This document shows, piece after piece, positions 32,521 through 43,669 of a stretch of DNA of 64,000 nucleotides. Numbering within the stretch: the stretch's first letter is position 1; each line of letters opens with the position of its first letter. The notes beneath the pieces were generated by a model. It did not search any database and was not told the DNA's origin. It saw only the letters and a list, made by a program, of their open reading frames with translations. A program made the translations under genes and the position numbers. The DNA comes from Cryptomeria japonica (taxonomy: Eukaryota; Streptophyta; Pinopsida; Cupressales; Cupressaceae). The stretch spans positions 468,700,400-468,764,399 of the forward strand of contig NC_081406.1 in the NCBI RefSeq assembly GCF_030272615.1, read 5' to 3'.

Positions 32521-34401
32521 CTAGGGATCCTCCCAGAATCTAACTTTTCTGCCATTTCCAAGTTTCCAGATCACTCCTTTAGCAATCACATCTTTACATT
32601 TAGAAACATGGTTCCAAATATGGGATCCATTTATGCTGAAATCTGAATTAAGAAAACAAGAGAGAGAAGAAGATAGGAGGGAATACTTACTTCTCCAAAT
32701 TTTGCACCATTCAGAATCAGAATGAAACCATCTCCAAGCTTGTTTGGACAAAAGAGCTTCATTTAAAGTGTGAATCCTCCTGAGACCCAGACCACCTTTT
32801 CTTTTCAGCCTATAGACCTGATCCCATGCCACCAAGGACATTCTTTGCTTTTCCTCAACCCTAGACCATAGGAATATTCTTTGAATTTTCTCAATAGCTT
32901 CAGCATACTTGATTGGAATTCTGAAGAGACTAAGAGCATAAATAGGAATACTTTGAAGAGTAGCCTTAAGGAGAAGGAGCTTACTAGCTTGACTTAAGAG
33001 GGCCCCTTTCCAACCTGCAAGTTTTTTGTGAAATTTGTCAACTAGAGAACTCCAGAAGGAATCAGAAGGGGCAATCCCCATGGGGAATCCAAGGTAGGTA
33101 GCAAGAAGGTCAGTAATCTTACAGTCCAGAATTTTGCTAATCCTCTGTTGTCTTCTCTTAGGAGTATTAATGAAAAAGACATCACTTTTGGCCGAGTTAA
33201 TAAGCTGCCCCATAGCAGAGGCAAATTTACACAGGGTACTCTTCAGTACTTTAGCTTCTGAGATACTTGATTCCCCAAAAATTATTGTATCATCAACAAA
33301 CTATTGGTGTGAACAAATAAGGTCAGCAAAAGAAGGTTGGAGGCCCTTAAAGGACCCTTGCTGCACCAAATTTTCCATGGTTTGACCAAAGCATTCTGCC
33401 AAAATAATGAAAAGGATGGGGGAGATAGGATCTCCTTGCCTAAGGCCTCTCGAGGCTTGGAAAAAAGTTGAAGGAGAGCCATTGACAAGAACATCAAAAT
33501 ACGTAGAAGTAGTAAGCTGGGAGAAAAGATCCACAACTCTAGGGGCAAACCCAAAAGAAGTGAGAGCTTTTTGGAGAAGAGACCAGTCGACCCTGTCATA
33601 GGCTTTGGAGAGGTTGAGCTTAAGGATGAGACCCTGCTTCTTAGCTCTAACAAGATAATGAATGTTCTCATGAACTGTAATAATGGAATCAAGAATTTTT
33701 CTTCCAGGAACAAACCCATTTTGTTGGTGTTTAATTAAGGCAGGAAGGATAGACAAAAGTCTAGTAGTCAGGACCTTAGAGATAATCTTGTAAAAGGAGT
33801 TGCAGAGGCTAATAGGTCTGAATTTGTCCAAAGAGTCAGCACCTTGAATCTTGGGGATAAGAGCAATAAAAGTACCATTTATTTCTTTCAGGAGTTTTCT
33901 AGCCCCAAAGAATTCCTTAACCCCATTGGCTACATCAGTCCTAATAATATCCCAAAAATATTGAAAAAAGAACATTGGGAAACCGTCAGGTCCAAGTGCT
34001 TTGTTGCCATCAAAGGAGAAAACAACATTTTTAATTTCTAAGATAGAGGGAATGGAAGAGAGGAAGACATTATTTTGGGCATCAATGAGACAAGGAATGT
34101 TCTGAAGAAAAGAGGATTGGGTTTCAGCATCCAAACTATGATCCCTCTTTAGGAGGTCCAAGAAATACCTCTTAGCTTCATTCCTTATTTCATCTTCCTT
34201 GACCAGCTCCCCACTTTCCACAACTAGCTTGTTCATTCTGTTGACTGCTTTATGCTTGATAGTCAACATATGGAATAATCTTGTATTCCTATCCCCTTCC
34301 TTGAGCCAAATGCATCTCAATCTCTGATTCCAGATAATTTCCTCTTTGGCAATAATGTCATGGTATTTCTTAAGGATCTTGTTTTCATCAGCAATAGACA
34401 C
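32521..34401 (-). pseudogene. LINE ORF2 reverse transcriptase (RVT_1)
   Basis: Blocks in order: 'FSFDGNKALGPDGFPMFFFQ', 'FRPISLCNSFYKIISKVLTT', 'HQQNGFVPGRKILDSI', 'LKLNLSKAYDRVDWSLLQKA', 'GLRQGDPISPILFIILAE', then a stop and 'FVDDTIIFG' (catalytic box), 'YLGFPMG' and 'WKGALLSQASKLLLLKA'. The first catalytic Asp is replaced: 'LNLSKAYD' where 'LDLSKAYD' is usual. A TAG directly precedes 'FVDD' (about 33302), and another stop ends 'WEDP' (32521). The copy is therefore inactive. Confidence 0.9.
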
Positions 34402-34452
34402 AGTACTGAAACCATCCTTCTAGATCTGGTCCTGTATTTCTTTAAGGTTTTC

Positions 34453-35367
34453 CTAAATTTTGCTCTTAGCCTCAAATATATTTCCAAAACTGGTCTTATT
34501 CCAAAGTCGAATGTTGTCCTTTACACTTTTGAGCTTCTTAACAACTTTGAACATAGTCGTTCCCTCAACTTGGATACTCCACCATTTCTGAATATTTCTT
34601 TTAATGTCGGGGTGAAGGATCCACATTTTTTCAAATCTAAAGGGATAGTTTCTCCTTCTATTGATCAAGTCAGCATTGAAGGTGATTGGAAAATGATCGG
34701 ATCCAGCTCAAATATGAGCAGACAAAGAACAAAAGTACTGACTATACCAGTCATCAGAAATGAGAGTTTTGTCAAGATGCACTTGGATAAGGTCATTACC
34801 ATTTTGCCTGTTAGTCCAAGTGTAATTGCAACCCTGTATCTCCAAGTCATTAAGAGCTTGGGAGTTAATAAAATCCATGAGGTCCATCCTACTTTCCAAC
34901 TGAGGAGGACTACCTCCAAATTTTTCCTCCTCTTTCAAAGGCATGTTAAAGTCTCCTATAACCATCCAACTGAGATTTTTGAAGCTGTCCCTAGCCTGTC
35001 TTATCTTTTTCCAAAAAGAGTTTCTAGCCTTTAAGGTATTAGGAGAATAAATGTTTGTGAGAACCCATGAAGAACCATCTTTAAGGTGCTCAAATTTGAT
35101 ACAAGAAAAATTACTTTCCTGAATAATGACCTAACCTTTAACAGTGTTAAGATTCCAGATGGTAGCAATGCCTCTAGAAGCACCATCAGAACTACCCCCA
35201 CTAACATTACCATTTTTGACGAACTTCAAAGATTCAACTTTTTCTCTACTCATTTTGGTTTCTTGAATAAGAAAAATGTCAGGATTGCTATCTCTTATCA
35301 TATTCCTAATAATGTCATGTTTATGGGGATTGTTTAGTCCCCTTATGTTCCAAGAAATTATATTCAT
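34453..35367 (-). pseudogene. LINE ORF2 apurinic-like endonuclease
   Basis: ORF2 opens 'MNIISWNIRGLNNPHKHD' and 'SNPDIFLIQETKMS', the N and E motifs of the exonuclease-endonuclease-phosphatase fold. It continues 'WVLTNIYSPN' and 'WMVIGDFNMPL' (G-D-F-N), then 'WTNRQNG' and, past a stop, 'AGSDHFPI' (S-D-H). In-frame stops follow 'NTVKG', 'LSAHI' and 'AKSKI'. This domain nicks target DNA to prime reverse transcription. The start is fixed by the 2-base gap after the ORF1 stop. Confidence 0.9.
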
Positions 35368-35369
35368 AG

Positions 35370-37109
35370 CTACTTACCGATTCCTAGCTCCTTGAGAGTT
35401 TTTTGAGTTCCATCTGCTATGTTCTTGCTGGCCTCCTTGTCTCTAACTTTGTGGTTAGAGGGCCATCCTGGGGAAGAGGAAATGTATCCCACATCAACTT
35501 GAGTTATTCTACTAGATTTCCTTATTAGAGATGTCGAGGGAGTTGTTGCTTTCTTGTTCCTATATTTTGGTTGCTTCCATTCCGTTTCTATCACATGAGC
35601 CGTTTCTGGGTTGATGAGGATTTTGGAAATTTCTTCTTCATTACCCCATTTAGGAGTTCTTGAGTCAGTTGAAACATTGTTCACTATTCTTGAATTCTGA
35701 TCTGAATCCGAAAGATTCATACCCAAAATTGCACATTTTTGGGCATCTTGAATTTCAAAACTAGGTATGGCTAGAGAAGAATCAGTCCTTTTAGTTTGGG
35801 GATCAGGGATCTCTCCTTCCTCAGGTTGGTAATCTCTTGCTTCCACTACCTTACTTTCATGCATGTCATCCACCACTTCAGCTATCTCATTTGGAGGATC
35901 ATTATGATCTTTCATTTCCTTTTTTTGAGTTGTTCTTATGGGACTGGCTTTGGTTGTTTCATTTCTCTCTGCTTCCTATTTTGTGGGACTGAAGATAGAG
36001 TTTGAGGCTTCCTTCTGTTCCCCCAAAGGAAAAAAATGATTGGAATTTTCTTCCTTATTTTCTGTGTTTCTAACTTGCCACACCCATTTCTCTAGCACCT
36101 TCTGACTTTCAATCTAAGGTTTAAGCTGCTTGGGTTCTACCTTTTGCTTGTTTGGGCACGTTTTTGCCCAATGACCTCCTTTTTTACAGTGGAAGCATGC
36201 AAAAGGGATAGTTTCATATTTGATATGTTGTTTCAAGGTTCCCAGTTTTGAAACTAGGTCAATCTGTTCTGGCATATCTGCCTCAGGGGCTACTCCAACA
36301 TAGAACCTTGCATGGGTTAATCTTCTTTTTGAAGCAGTGACTGGGTCTATAGAGAGTAGCTCACCAAAAGAATTTTCTATTCCAAAGAAGATACTTTCTG
36401 CCCAATATTCAAGAGGTAATCCTAGAAGCTTTATCCAAACAGGAACTTGGGCCAGAAGAGAATCATTCATGTTTAGTTTTGGATGCCATTTTCTAAGAAC
36501 TAGAGCTGTCTTTCCTACCATCCAGAGGCTCCCACACAAGATCTTAACCTTATTTTCTTCACACGAAAAGGAAAAAGACAGAAGACCTTTGGGTAGTGCT
36601 AAAACTTGAACATTTCCTTTAAGGGCCCATTTTCGTTTGACAAAGGCCCTGACAACTTCAATGTTAGGGTGCAAACCCATAAATTTCCCTATCAAGGAGT
36701 TCGACATACTATTGATATTATGGTCCAGAACCTAGTCAGGGATGGAGATAGAAAACTTACCACCAAAAGGGTTAGAAATATTCTTTATAGGAGGAAGGGA
36801 GGATTTACCAGTTGGTCTAGTTCAAAAAAGGGAAGACCATTTCTTTTTCTCCCTCCTTCTATCTACAGGATCATCTCGTGGAATGGGCCCCCCATTGGAC
36901 CCTTCCCCTAGATGCCCAAATGAATCCACTATCACCTCAAGTAGAATACCATCACATTGAGACTCAGCAACAGTGACTGGGAAGTCTGGGGGCTTGTCCT
37001 TATCACCAATAGGATCAACGCCATTGATCTGGCCTATCTCACCATTGGAACCGGGGTTCCCGCCTAGCTGAGAGTTTGAAATTTGGGCTCCCGCTTTCGC
37101 TTCCGCCAT
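35370..37109 (-). pseudogene. LINE ORF1: DUF4283 / CCHC gag-like
   Basis: One frame of 580 codons from 'MAEAKAGAQISNSQLGG' to 'LKELGIGK', with a few stops (for example after 'KKWSSLF' and near 36110). The central part 'KFMGLHPNIEVVRAFVKRKW', 'VWIKLLGLPLEYWAE' and 'ARFYVGV' is the DUF4283 domain, followed by the knuckle 'CFHCKKGGHWAKTC' (C-x2-C-x4-H-x4-C). The C-terminal third is acidic/Ser-rich and unstructured. ORF1 proteins of plant LINEs bind element RNA. Confidence 0.87.
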
Positions 37110-37120
37110 GGGGTAAAATT

Positions 37121-37302
37121 ATGTGTTTTCCATGTTATTCCAAGTGTCGGTGAGCATTATATCCCACTGGTGTACCAGATACCGGTGACTGTGCATAAGT
37201 CACTTGCTTGCCGGTGAATGTTGTTGATTCACCAAAGTGCCAGAGTTGATAAGTGTTAGTAGGTTTTTACATCAATGACAAAACCATACCAAAATACCAA
37301 CA
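37121..37302 (-). repeat. Copia 5' LTR, second fragment
   Basis: Continues the right LTR after the LINE, starting with the TSD copy at 37121-37136 and matching 23463-23645 of the left LTR. It ends CAAAATACCAACA. Confidence 0.9.
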
Positions 37303-37639
37303 CAACGAACATCCTTCGAAGCATTCATAAAGAATACAAACCCTTGTAATACCAAGAACAAGTCCCTAAAAAACCCTAGAAGATCATTGAAAAGGAAAAC
37401 AAATAATTCTTATTATGTTTGGAATGCACATAAGATGAAGCTAAGTGATTGCTCACCTATAAACTAATTTCCTCCTCCTACGAATCCCCTCTCCTGTGCA
37501 TGAATGAACTCTTCATTCACCACCATCTGTGAATCTCCTCTCCTACTTTGCCTTGCAGGAATGAAGATTTTCAAAGTCTTTTGGTTTGCCTCATGGAAAT
37601 GAAGTTTTTCAAAGTCTTTTTCTTTGCAGAGTAATTTGA

Positions 37640-37920
37640 AATTGAAATTGACCTATGGGGTATTATAATTATATGTAAATGCGATATTTCAATTATATAA
37701 TGAAATGGGATATTATAAGGGTAACTATAATTAAATGAGATATTATATAGGATATTATAATTATATGTAAAAATTAAAATTGACCTATGGGATATTAAAC
37801 ATTTTGATATGAAATTATAAGTAAACATTGCCAAGGTATGGGATATTATACATTTCTACATGTTATTATATGTAAAAATCAAAATTGACCTATGGGATAT
37901 TGAACATTTCTATATTAAAA
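37640..37920. repeat. AT-rich GGGATATTATAATTATATG repeats
   Basis: Several direct and partly inverted copies of the phrases GACCTATGGGATATT and GGATATTATAATTATATG lie here. The same phrases occur, mostly inverted, at 8370-8500 on the far side of the copia element. Confidence 0.6.
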
Positions 37921-38342
37921 ATTATTTATGATATTTTTCAAAGGTCTATTGCTCACAACTTATTAGTACCTTGATGCAATATTTTGTACCATGTTCTACC
38001 ACTATGTTGTTTTGAGGCTTTTAGTTTGAAAAATAAGTAAGGCTAAACATAAAGACAAATCTATTCAAATTTTATGGGGGCTGATCAAGAAGGAAATTTA
38101 AGGTTGACATTATGCTCACTATGCCTAGTTCGTAGTTTATTCTAGAGTGTTCCAAATAAATTCACTAGAGTATTGTGATATGCACTAGCTAGACAAAGTG
38201 TGTGGATGTTCATTGTACCATATAGTGTGGGTTGGGTGACATGTAGTTTATGTCCCAACTCTTGGAGTAACGTGTGGGTTTTAGGACCTAGTTGGCTAGA
38301 CATTTTGATTGATAAACTAACTTGTGGATGACTTGTAGATAT

Positions 38343-38522
38343 TATGAATACTCTTTCTCTCTCTCTCTCTCTCTCAGACGTCTCCATCCCATTTTATCCA
38401 TTCTCTCCCTATCGTCCCTTTCTCTTTCTCTCTCACATCTCTCTCTTTGCCTATTACTATCTTTCTATCTCAAGTCTCTCTCTTCTTCCCTCTCTCCCTC
38501 TCCCCCCCCCCCTCCCCCCCCG

Positions 38523-38592
<70 letters not shown>

Positions 38593-38600
38593 CTGTATAT
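38343..38600. repeat. (CT)n-rich microsatellite
   Basis: Long TCTC tracts with C-runs (38505-38521). Open frames across it encode only Ser/Leu or Pro and are artefacts of the repeat. Confidence 0.95.
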
Positions 38601-39176
38601 TAGATTTGTCCATTCATCTTAGATGAGTTCATTTTAGATACATTTAGTTAATTATATGTGTTAGGGATTTGCTCTTATTTCAATTTGATTACTTCTTACT
38701 CCTGTTCTCTACTTCTATCTCCTACTAACATACACATAAATTTGAAAATGATCTTTTTAATCTTTAATTGAATTTTATCTACAACTAGACCAGTGCCTTA
38801 TTTCCTTTCGTCAATAAAGTTATTCATTTACAAAACGTATGTATAACTCTAAGAAACACTTTTTAAATCCTCTTTCAGATAGATCTACCAGCTACCCAAC
38901 CTCCAATGTTATATGGCTAAATGATGCTTTTCATAGTTAGTTTAATTAAATTTAACTTTCCTTTGAAAGACCAATTAAACAAGATACAACAGGCAAAATG
39001 AATCTCAGATGTATCTTGATAATCCAACCATATTCAAGTTTTTTTCAAAGAACTGATCTCATTTCTTACTACATCAAGATCCTCAAGTGCCACATTGAGT
39101 TGTCTCTGAAAACCAGAATCCATTGATTCAATCTCCCGGACCTTCCTCAAGCAGTTATGTTCCTCCGAGGAACTAA

Positions 39177-40053
39177 GTTCTAATACCAATTGTTGGAATC
39201 AGGGATCACTAAGAGGGGTGGGTTGAATCGGTGATCTATCGATTAGCAAATTTACAAACTTAACTTTAAACCACCAGAAGCAAACAAATGAAATTGAAAT
39301 GTAGAAACATAGAACAAACAACCACAAAAGCATAACACCAGATTTTTACGTGGAAACCCAAATGGGAAAAACCACGGTGGGATTTGAACCCATAATATTA
39401 TTCCACTATGGTCAGTAGAAAAACAATATTACAATATGGGAATGCATAGGTATTCATGCACACTTCCTAGAGCTCACTGCTCAAATACAATAAGGGCTAC
39501 AACCCTGGAAGGCTCACTGCCTTACAAAATGATTACAATGATGAATTACAACAAAATGAACTCCAAAATAGCATCTAACCAGATCAAGAATGCCCATGTG
39601 AAATTGCACCAAAATGGATTATCGATCACCATTCGCTCGCATACAATCATACCACATACCAAAAAGATCATCAACACCAAACTATATGCCGACAATTACA
39701 AAATAGGTTATTTACCATGTCGGCATGCTAGTGTAACGTGTAGTCAGATGTCATCTTGACTAGATCACAAAAGATAAATGTGGATCACCAAAACAATAAT
39801 AAAATGATGTTTCTATGTCGATCCAATCATCCCAAATATGATTCAATGCACCACAATCACTAGAAAGCTTCCAGACCCAAAATTGATATGTTCATCCTGA
39901 AATATTGGTTAATTGGCTACTAGTTGACATCCGCTTTCAGTTAGGAAGAGTTATGACTACCGGATCAAATCTCCATGAGGAGTTTCCATCAATGACAACC
40001 CCAAACTAATAATAAACCATCAGAAGCCACCAGATGAGTGTGAATTTCCAACA
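39177..40053 (-). repeat. Copia LTR with PBS, rest of element lost
   Basis: 39191-40053 begins TGTTGGAA and ends TTCCAACA (inverted ends). It holds the conserved block TGGAAACCCAAATGGG / AAAAACCACGGTGGG (about 39351-39387). Next to it, on the minus strand at 39188-39177, is TGGTATTAGAAC, a two-mismatch version of the copia initiator-Met PBS. So this is the 5' LTR of a minus-strand copia. Only about 180 bases of leader (39000-39176, a coiled-coil-like frame) follow before similarity is lost. Confidence 0.75.
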
Positions 40054-42540
40054 ACAAAGGCGCCGCTCTGCGTGGTAAATGCACTAAATTGCCTATGTTA
40101 GGTATTTTAATCAATTTTCTCAGTCTATCTTGGTTTTCTAGATTTGATGTTGTACCAGAGGATTTATGGAGGTCTTTTGATGTTTTCCAGTACTGCATTT
40201 TATCAGATTTGATGATCTCATGTGGTTTTTGCTTCTATATGTTGATATGCTTCATTGTTGAGTTTTCGTGCTCTCTTTCATGTTGGGAAGCCATGATAGA
40301 GAGGGTTGCTTTATTGATTTTAATCCAACAAGTTGAATTCAATTTATTCTAGTGTTCATTTAATGATTGGACAAATTTGATGGCCTTCATTTGGCTTTGA
40401 CGCATTATTGTTCTATGAGGCTCTTTGTTGCTTTATTTGATATTGTGGTCATTGGAAGTATATGTATGTGTATGGATGCATGATGATGCTTATGGTTTTC
40501 AGTTTTAAATATTGAATTAGATCCTCCTTGTTATTATTTTTGTTTATGAACATGTTAGGGGGAGTGGGATTCCATGTGATGACTAGGTTCATGAGAGATA
40601 GGTGGTGAGTTGATAAGCCTCTTGTCTAGATCACTAGGGCACATCGGAAGTTTTCCTTATTATAAACAAGTGATAACATTAATAATTAATTAGATGGGTT
40701 GGGTAATTAGGATTCACCTAATCAAGATAATTAATAGTTGATCCCCAAGACTTGATCCTAGGGAGGATGTTTTACGATAAGCTTGGGAAGGCCACTGTAG
40801 TGGTAAGTCAATCTCCCTCGATTCTGTCACAGGTTGAGATGGCTCCACATGTCTATCGAGGCTATGAATTGAAGGGTTGTGTGTCTATTTTTGGAGGATA
40901 GAATGTGATGACACTCCACTCCTACATGTGCCCTTGTTTGTTATGCTAATGCCTTGTTTATTGTTATGCCTCTAGGAGTTTCTATGTGTGGTTGTCTTGT
41001 GATTGGTTGTTGTGTTTGTGTGGTTGTGATACTTGAGTTGTGAAGTCTCCTTGGTAGTTTGGTGTCATCTTAGGTCTAGAGTGTGTGTTGGGACCTTGTA
41101 CCATGTCATCTCGTAGCACGGGGGGTGGTTCCTTTGGTTCCACATGGTCGAGTGGTTGGTGTCTTTCTACCATTGAGATGTTCTTATTGGATTATTATGC
41201 GTGGATGTGGATTCTTCTCATTGCATCTTATGGTTTAATAATGCAGCAAATGAATGCAACTAATATCATGGATTATGTAATGTAATCATATTGTAGAAGT
41301 TGTAAATGAGACTCTGTAAATAGGAGAGCTATGCTCTTGTTGAGATGGTCATGTAATTATATAGTAGAGGATGTTTAGGAAATGTGCCTATGATTTGTAA
41401 GATGGATATTGTGATGCATTGAAATGTAATTATCTTTGAAATGGAATGTAATTCATGTTAATGGATATGTTCTAGGTTATCTTATAATGGTTGTAAAAGG
41501 GATTCATGAGTTTGATATCAAGATCATGTAATAGGAATTTATGTTCTTGTTTATTATAGAAAAGGATAGGAAATATGATATGGTAATTAAGATGATAATG
41601 TAAATGTAGCTATGTAACTTACATTTAGTGGATATAAGTATTAGGGATATTAGTAAGATGAAATCTTTATATGTTGTAATGGATTGTAATAATTATGTTG
41701 TGATAGGATGATCTTTGAGTATGGATGAAATGCAAATATTGAATGAATGTTCTTATTGAAAGGTTGATATTCTTGATACATGTATATTTCTAGATTGTAA
41801 GAATGAATGGGTAGATGGTAAGATGAATAGTTAACCTTAACAAAATGATTTAGATTGTTTAGTTAATTTGGAATGAGGTTACGAGTCTAGTAGTAGAATA
41901 AGACATGGGTGCATCTCAAAGTATTTGAATATTGCTTTGTTATTGGAAATAATGTAATTGGATATGTTGTTATTTGTTTATCATTACGTATATGTTATGT
42001 TTGTTAGATGAGCTCGTAGACTAAAAGTGGAAAAGAACCTATGTAAGTAGGATTGTTGTACTCTAGGAATTGTAGTTGATAAATAATATTGTGTATGTGT
42101 TAATGGCATTTATATTTATGGTTGTGTTAGAAAGAAACAAGGGACCATGTATAGAATTTAAGAAGTTGTTTAATGAAAGAAATTATGGCTATTTCATTAT
42201 ATACTTAGGAATCATGTAAAGGGAAAAGATCATGCTAGAATTATGGAATCATGAGTAGATATGGGAGTATTGGTTAAGTAAGGGAAATTACATCTAAACA
42301 TTATCATTGTAGGTGAATAGAGATCATGTTAGTAGAAAATGGTTAAGGGTTTTAGGCACATTTGGATTTGGTGCATAAAGTGAAGATAAGGAAATTGGTC
42401 TTGCATTGAAAAGAGTAGCATATCATATTAGTTAAATGAATAAGTAGATTGCATACCATGAAGGATAGAAGTAAATGAGTTGCATGTGCATAGTTAATGA
42501 ATAAGAAATACCAAGTGTTGTTTGTAGTAAGTAGTGACGT
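40054..42540. other. No recognisable gene; G/T-rich, C-poor stretch
   Basis: The plus strand at 41280-42540 is strikingly poor in C and full of TGTAAT, GATGTA and TATG phrases. No open frame with a motif. It may be an old LTR-element leader or intergenic filler. Confidence 0.4.
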
Positions 42541-43010
42541 TGAGATACCCTAGGGAGATGGTATTAATAATTTGTTATGTTTAATTCCTCTTGTGTAACT
42601 GGTTTATGAGTGTATCTGATGTGTTTCATGTTCATAAAGATTACGTGTTAATGGATGATTAATCTATATTGCATAGTTGTTGATATGTGTTACATTAATT
42701 ATAATTAATTTTTTTTTTATCTCCATTAGAAGGTTAGTTTTTCTTTATTTCTCTAGGGTATTTACAACCACCCTTTTGTAAACACCATATAACTCGTTAT
42801 ATTATCTTGAGAGTTAATCCTCTCCATGTTTTTTCCCATTTCAGTTTTCCACATATAAAAATTTGGTGTCTTTGTTGTGATCATGTTTTCCATTTATTCT
42901 ACATTTGTCGATTCATGTTGATGAGATTAATTGTTAATATTAAAATCAATGAAATTTATTTTTTCTTGTTGTGGGAATACTAATTCACCCCCCCTCTCAA
43001 TATTCCAGAC
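42541..43010 (+). repeat. Possible copia LTR end (plus strand)
   Basis: The segment ends AATTCACCCCCCCTCTCAAT / ATTCC (42980-43008), the same kind of terminus (a CACCCCC-CTCT run just before the end) as the three copia LTRs in this window. The start cannot be placed, so the limits are rough. Confidence 0.4.
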
Positions 43011-43132
43011 TATTCAACCATTCAATGAGTAAGTATACCCTTTTTTGCACTTCCATGATAAAGTTTTGTTGTTTTAGCTTATGCGAATATTGTCATATGA
43101 ATTAACAATTCAATTGTGTTTTTCTCTTGCAG

Positions 43133-43450
43133 GTTGTCCTTTGTGTGGGACAATCTTCTAGCTTTCTCACAATTGCTCTTGAAGGTGAGTAATGAATTCA
43201 TAGATTTTTTCCTTGTTCAACTCTTGAAACACATTTGTTTTTCTCTTTGTCCTATATTCCACATTTCTAGATTGGCATATGATTAAACCATAGACTACAA
43301 TGTTAATCACAAAATTTGTAAGATTGAATCATTGTAGCATGTGTGAATAGGGTCATATGCATTTACAATGCAATTTTACTTTTGTTCCTTAGGGTATTGA
43401 TTGTGTAGTAGACTCAAGGAATTCTCACATGCTTGTTGCTCAAGGTCAGT
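43133..43450 (+). other. Two exon-like units with splice signals
   Basis: CTCTTGCAG precedes about 50 bases ending GAAG then GTGAGTAATGAATT (43133-43183). TTCCTTAG precedes about 53 bases ending CAAG then GTCAGTAATCAATT (43393-43446). The encoded peptides ('VVLCVGQSSSFLTIALEG' and 'GIDCVVDSRNSHMLVAQG') look related. This could be a tandem duplication of a small exon; no gene is recognised. Confidence 0.3.
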
Positions 43451-43669
43451 AATCAATTGTTATAGTTCACTATGATTATAGTTTCCAAAAAAATCTTCTA
43501 TCTTTTATGTCCATGCTTGACATTTGCTTAGTGCTAGTTAAAATCAATTTTTTGCTATTTTTCCTGATTATATTTCGTTAGTCCCCCCACAATTTTTCCT
43601 TTTGAATGTTCATACTCGTGGGTTGCCTTTTGTGCCTTTCTCTTTCATTGGGTCATTTGTTTTCCTTTG

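Larger units (their letters stand above)
29084..37120 (-). mobile_element. 8.0-kb LINE with three ORFs (L1-like, RNase H-bearing)
   Basis: Bracketed by a perfect 16-base TSD ATGTGTTTTCCATGTT (29068-29083 and 37121-37136) within a copia LTR that is otherwise continuous, so the whole 8037 bp entered as one unit. Minus-strand order is ORF1 (37109-35370), ORF2 (35367-31179) and ORF3 (30958-29249). The 3' end carries the block GGTTTCAGGCCCTTAAAACC and TTAATCAATCAG and lacks a long poly(A). ORF1 starts 11 bases from the 5' end, so the copy may be full-length or trimmed just upstream. ORF2 begins 2 bases after the ORF1 stop. ORF3 starts 220 bases after ORF2. Confidence 0.9.
9846..37302 (-). mobile_element. 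Ty1/copia retrotransposon, expanded by two nested insertions
   Basis: Terminal repeats starting TGTTAGGTCCT (9846 and 28184) and ending CCAAAATA-CAACA (23645 and 37302), plus PBS, PPT and gag-PR-INT-RT-RNase H order, define one minus-strand copia element. Removing the 12.7-kb insertion in its left LTR and the 8.0-kb LINE in its right LTR leaves about 6.7 kb, a normal copia size. The reconstructed LTRs are about 1061 and 1066 bp. Coding regions are degraded. I find no matching 5-bp TSD at the outer ends (AAAAG versus CAACG), so an end may be altered or the two LTRs may derive from recombination. Confidence 0.9.

Noticed and set aside
38322-38622. Ser/Leu/Pro frames
   Set aside because: Direct translation of a CT microsatellite.
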